Shown one piece after another: positions 62,214-64,000 of a stretch of DNA of 64,000 nucleotides. Each line of letters opens with the position of its first letter. The first letter of the stretch is position 1. The notes under the pieces are model-generated. The model worked only from the letters and a program-made list of their open reading frames with translations. It ran no database searches and had not been told where the DNA came from. The stretch lies in assembly GCA_947652735.1 (NCBI GenBank), contig CANTEG010000009.1, forward strand, positions 62,001-126,000. The letters run 5' to 3'. The stretch is from an uncultured Lachnospiraceae bacterium (GTDB lineage Bacteria; Bacillota; Clostridia; Lachnospirales; Lachnospiraceae). Position numbers and translations under genes: made by a program.

Positions 62214-62987
62214 ATGCTTTGTAGTGATATAATCAGAATTCTTGAGGCCCAGTCACCGGCAGAATATGCCATGGAGTGGGATAATGTGGGTCTGCTTGTA
62301 GGAAGAAAAAATAAAGATATAAAAAAAATATTGCTTGCCGTAGATGCCACTGCTGATGTGTGCCAATTGGCAATTGAGAAAAATGTGGATATGATTATTA
62401 CCCATCACCCTATGATATTTTCAAAAATCAAACGTGTGAATGACGACACAGTGCTGGGAAACAAGATACTATCATTGATAGAGGCGGGGATTGTCTGCTA
62501 TGCCATGCATACAAACTTTGACACAAAGGGCGGAATGGCAAAGGAAGCGGCCCAAATGCTTACCCTTAAGAATACAGAGGTGCTAGAGGAAACCTATAAC
62601 GGAGAGGGGCTCGGTCAGATTGGAATACTGAAGGATGCAGTTACCCTTAAGGAATGTGCAAAAAAGGTAAAGGCTGCATTTGATATTGAAACAGTCATGG
62701 TTTATGGTGACAATAATAAAATGATTGAAAAAATTGCCGTTTGTCCTGGTTCGGGAAAAAGCGTGATTGACATTGCAATACAAAAAAATGCAGACTGTCT
62801 TGTCACAGGAGATATCGGGCATCACGACGGACTGGATGCCATGGAGGCAGGTCTGTCAATTATAGATGCTTCCCATTATGGAGTTGAAAAGCTTTTTATG
62901 AAATTTATGTATAATTATCTGGTTGATTTCTGCGATGGAGTTGAAATTGAAATAGCTGATGTGGGAACACCATTTTATATAGTGTAG
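62214..62987 (+). CDS. Nif3-like dinuclear metal-centre protein
   Basis: 257 residues, the single-domain short form. Metal ligands are in THHPMIFS, HTNFDTKGGMA and, near the end, IDASHYGVEKLF. It is also annotated as GTP cyclohydrolase I type 2, but its reaction is not established. ACGGAGGTAAGG precedes the ATG. Confidence 0.93.
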   Translation: MLCSDIIRILEAQSPAEYAMEWDNVGLLVGRKNKDIKKILLAVDATADVCQLAIEKNVDMIITHHPMIFSKIKRVNDDTVLGNKILSLIEAGIVCYAMHTNFDTKGGMAKEAAQMLTLKNTEVLEETYNGEGLGQIGILKDAVTLKECAKKVKAAFDIETVMVYGDNNKMIEKIAVCPGSGKSVIDIAIQKNADCLVTGDIGHHDGLDAMEAGLSIIDASHYGVEKLFMKFMYNYLVDFCDGVEIEIADVGTPFYIV

Positions 62988-62999
62988 AGGAGGTGCCTT

Positions 63000-64000
63000 A
63001 TGGAAAAGATTGATATTGTAATGGATGGAAATGAGTACAGAATAGATAAATGCTCCACGGTTGAGGAGTTTATTAATCAGTTTATGCCTGAGGACAAATA
63101 TAAGTATGTACTTGCATTTAGAAATAAAAAGCTCTGTGAGCTTGGAACCGTTCTGGACAAGGAATGTGAATTGGAGCTTATTACCGCTGCAAGTGTCATT
63201 GGAAATGATACATATAAGAGAAGTTTAAAGTTTCTTATGCTCAAGTCATTTGCAGATATTATTGGTAGGGAAAACAGGATAAATGTTATGTATTCCGTGG
63301 GAAAAGGAATCTATTGTAAGCCTATAGATGACAGCTTCAAAATAACCGGGGAAATTATTTCAAAGGTGAAGTCCCGTATGCAGGAGCTGGTGGATAAGGA
63401 TATACATTTTATCAAGGAAACAGTGGGAACGGACGAGGCTATCAAAAGGTTTAAACAGCAGGGAATGGCGGATAAGGAAAAGTTGTTTTCGTTCAGGCGA
63501 GTTTCCAAGGTTAATATATACAACTTAGAGGGCTACGAGGATTATTTTTACGGATATATGGTTGCATCAACGGGATATCTGAAATATTTTGACCTTCTGC
63601 CATATGATGAAGGAGTTGTTCTTATGGCTCCCACAAAAAATGAGCCTGGTGTACTTCCTGAATATAAGCCACAGGAAAAGCTGTTTAACGTTCTTAAAAT
63701 ATCTGACCAATGGAGTAAGATGCTTGACGTTGACAATGTAGGTGATTTAAATGATGTGATTACAAATGGTGATATACGTGAACTGATGCTTGTTCAGGAG
63801 GCATTGCAGGAAAAGCAGATTGCTTCCATAGCCGATATGATAAAAGCGGGCGACAAGAAAATAGTTTTGATTGCAGGACCAAGCTCCTCGGGAAAGACTA
63901 CATTTTCGCACAGGCTCAGTGTACAGTTAAGGGCACATGGACTTAGACCATATCCTCTTGCCCTTGACAATTATTTTCTTGAGAGGGAAATGACTCCTAA
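63000..64000 (+). CDS. Nucleoside (uridine-type) kinase with TGS-like N-domain, 3' end outside window
   Basis: About 333 residues are visible from the ATG at 63000, after AGAGGAGGTG, and the frame stays open to the window end. Residues 1-70 resemble the TGS domain of threonyl-tRNA synthetase and the following part its second domain. The P-loop kinase domain begins with IAGPSSSGKTTFSHRLS (about 290-308) and DNYFLERE, as in uridine kinase/phosphoribulokinase. This fusion is common in clostridia. Confidence 0.9.
   Translation, partial: MEKIDIVMDGNEYRIDKCSTVEEFINQFMPEDKYKYVLAFRNKKLCELGTVLDKECELELITAASVIGNDTYKRSLKFLMLKSFADIIGRENRINVMYSVGKGIYCKPIDDSFKITGEIISKVKSRMQELVDKDIHFIKETVGTDEAIKRFKQQGMADKEKLFSFRRVSKVNIYNLEGYEDYFYGYMVASTGYLKYFDLLPYDEGVVLMAPTKNEPGVLPEYKPQEKLFNVLKISDQWSKMLDVDNVGDLNDVITNGDIRELMLVQEALQEKQIASIADMIKAGDKKIVLIAGPSSSGKTTFSHRLSVQLRAHGLRPYPLALDNYFLEREMTP

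Overview
The window is a stretch of low-GC chromosome from a Gram-positive anaerobe, most likely a member of the Lachnospiraceae (Clostridia, Bacillota). Support comes from the dgt-dnaG-rpoD order, a tryptophan T-box, lipobox lipoproteins with a parvulin foldase, a heterodimeric multidrug ABC pair, AT-rich TTGACA/TATAAT promoters with 16-18 nt spacers, and small families I associate with Lachnospiraceae (lysine/alanine-rich DUF6465-like, DUF6033-like). I cannot name the genus.

Layout. 1-0.7 kb: end of tuf, its terminator, and an antisense remnant of an MFS pump. 0.9-3.4 kb: a two-gene peptide-modification locus, made of a 342-residue repeat precursor (12 KYGYPC copies behind a chagasin/I42-like domain) and a radical SAM-SPASM maturase with a C-terminal TPR-like region. 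3.5-13.7 kb: an accessory-looking mix of HAD phosphatase, rhomboid protease, a truncated AraC regulator overlapping a ClpP paralogue, a MarR/flavodoxin operon, a methyltransferase, a sugar acetyltransferase, a GH32 fructosidase and hypothetical proteins. 13.8-20.6 kb: T-box-controlled trpEGDCBA with no trpF. 20.7-24.8 kb: a DHH phosphoesterase overlapping a TIR/beta-propeller membrane protein. 24.9-27.6 kb: tRNA-Pro(CGG), an EAL-type c-di-GMP protein and a histone-like lysine-rich protein. 27.7-30.7 kb: a minus-strand clpX-GDPD-proC cluster. 30.8-33.5 kb: small membrane, lipoprotein and Cys-rich surface-type proteins. 33.7-38.4 kb: polysaccharide deacetylase, then the folate genes folC-HD-folP-folBK. 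38.4-46 kb: Ppx/GppA-HD, polyphosphate kinase and an ABC exporter pair. 46-52 kb: zinc phospholipase-like protein, a small Cys protein, ABC-F, trpS, a MITE-like element, a membrane protein and an alpha/beta hydrolase. 52-56 kb: a MalEFG-type sugar importer behind a structured leader. 56-64 kb: foldase, then dgt-dnaG-rpoD-trmK-Nif3-nucleoside kinase, cut by the window end.

The two strongest unusual signals are the repeat-precursor/radical SAM locus at 911-3385, a candidate undescribed or little-described RiPP system, and a dispersed intergenic element of about 40-115 nt. That element has a core TTGTACAAC, a 22-23 nt gap in five of seven copies, then TTTGCAATTG, and an outer inverted repeat in several copies. 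It occurs at least seven times between 8.6 and 36.6 kb, always on the coding strand and directly in front of a ribosome-binding site (methyltransferase, acetyltransferase, trpG, trpC, trpB, proC, folP). Calls rest on reading the sequence and on recalled family motifs; no database search was run.
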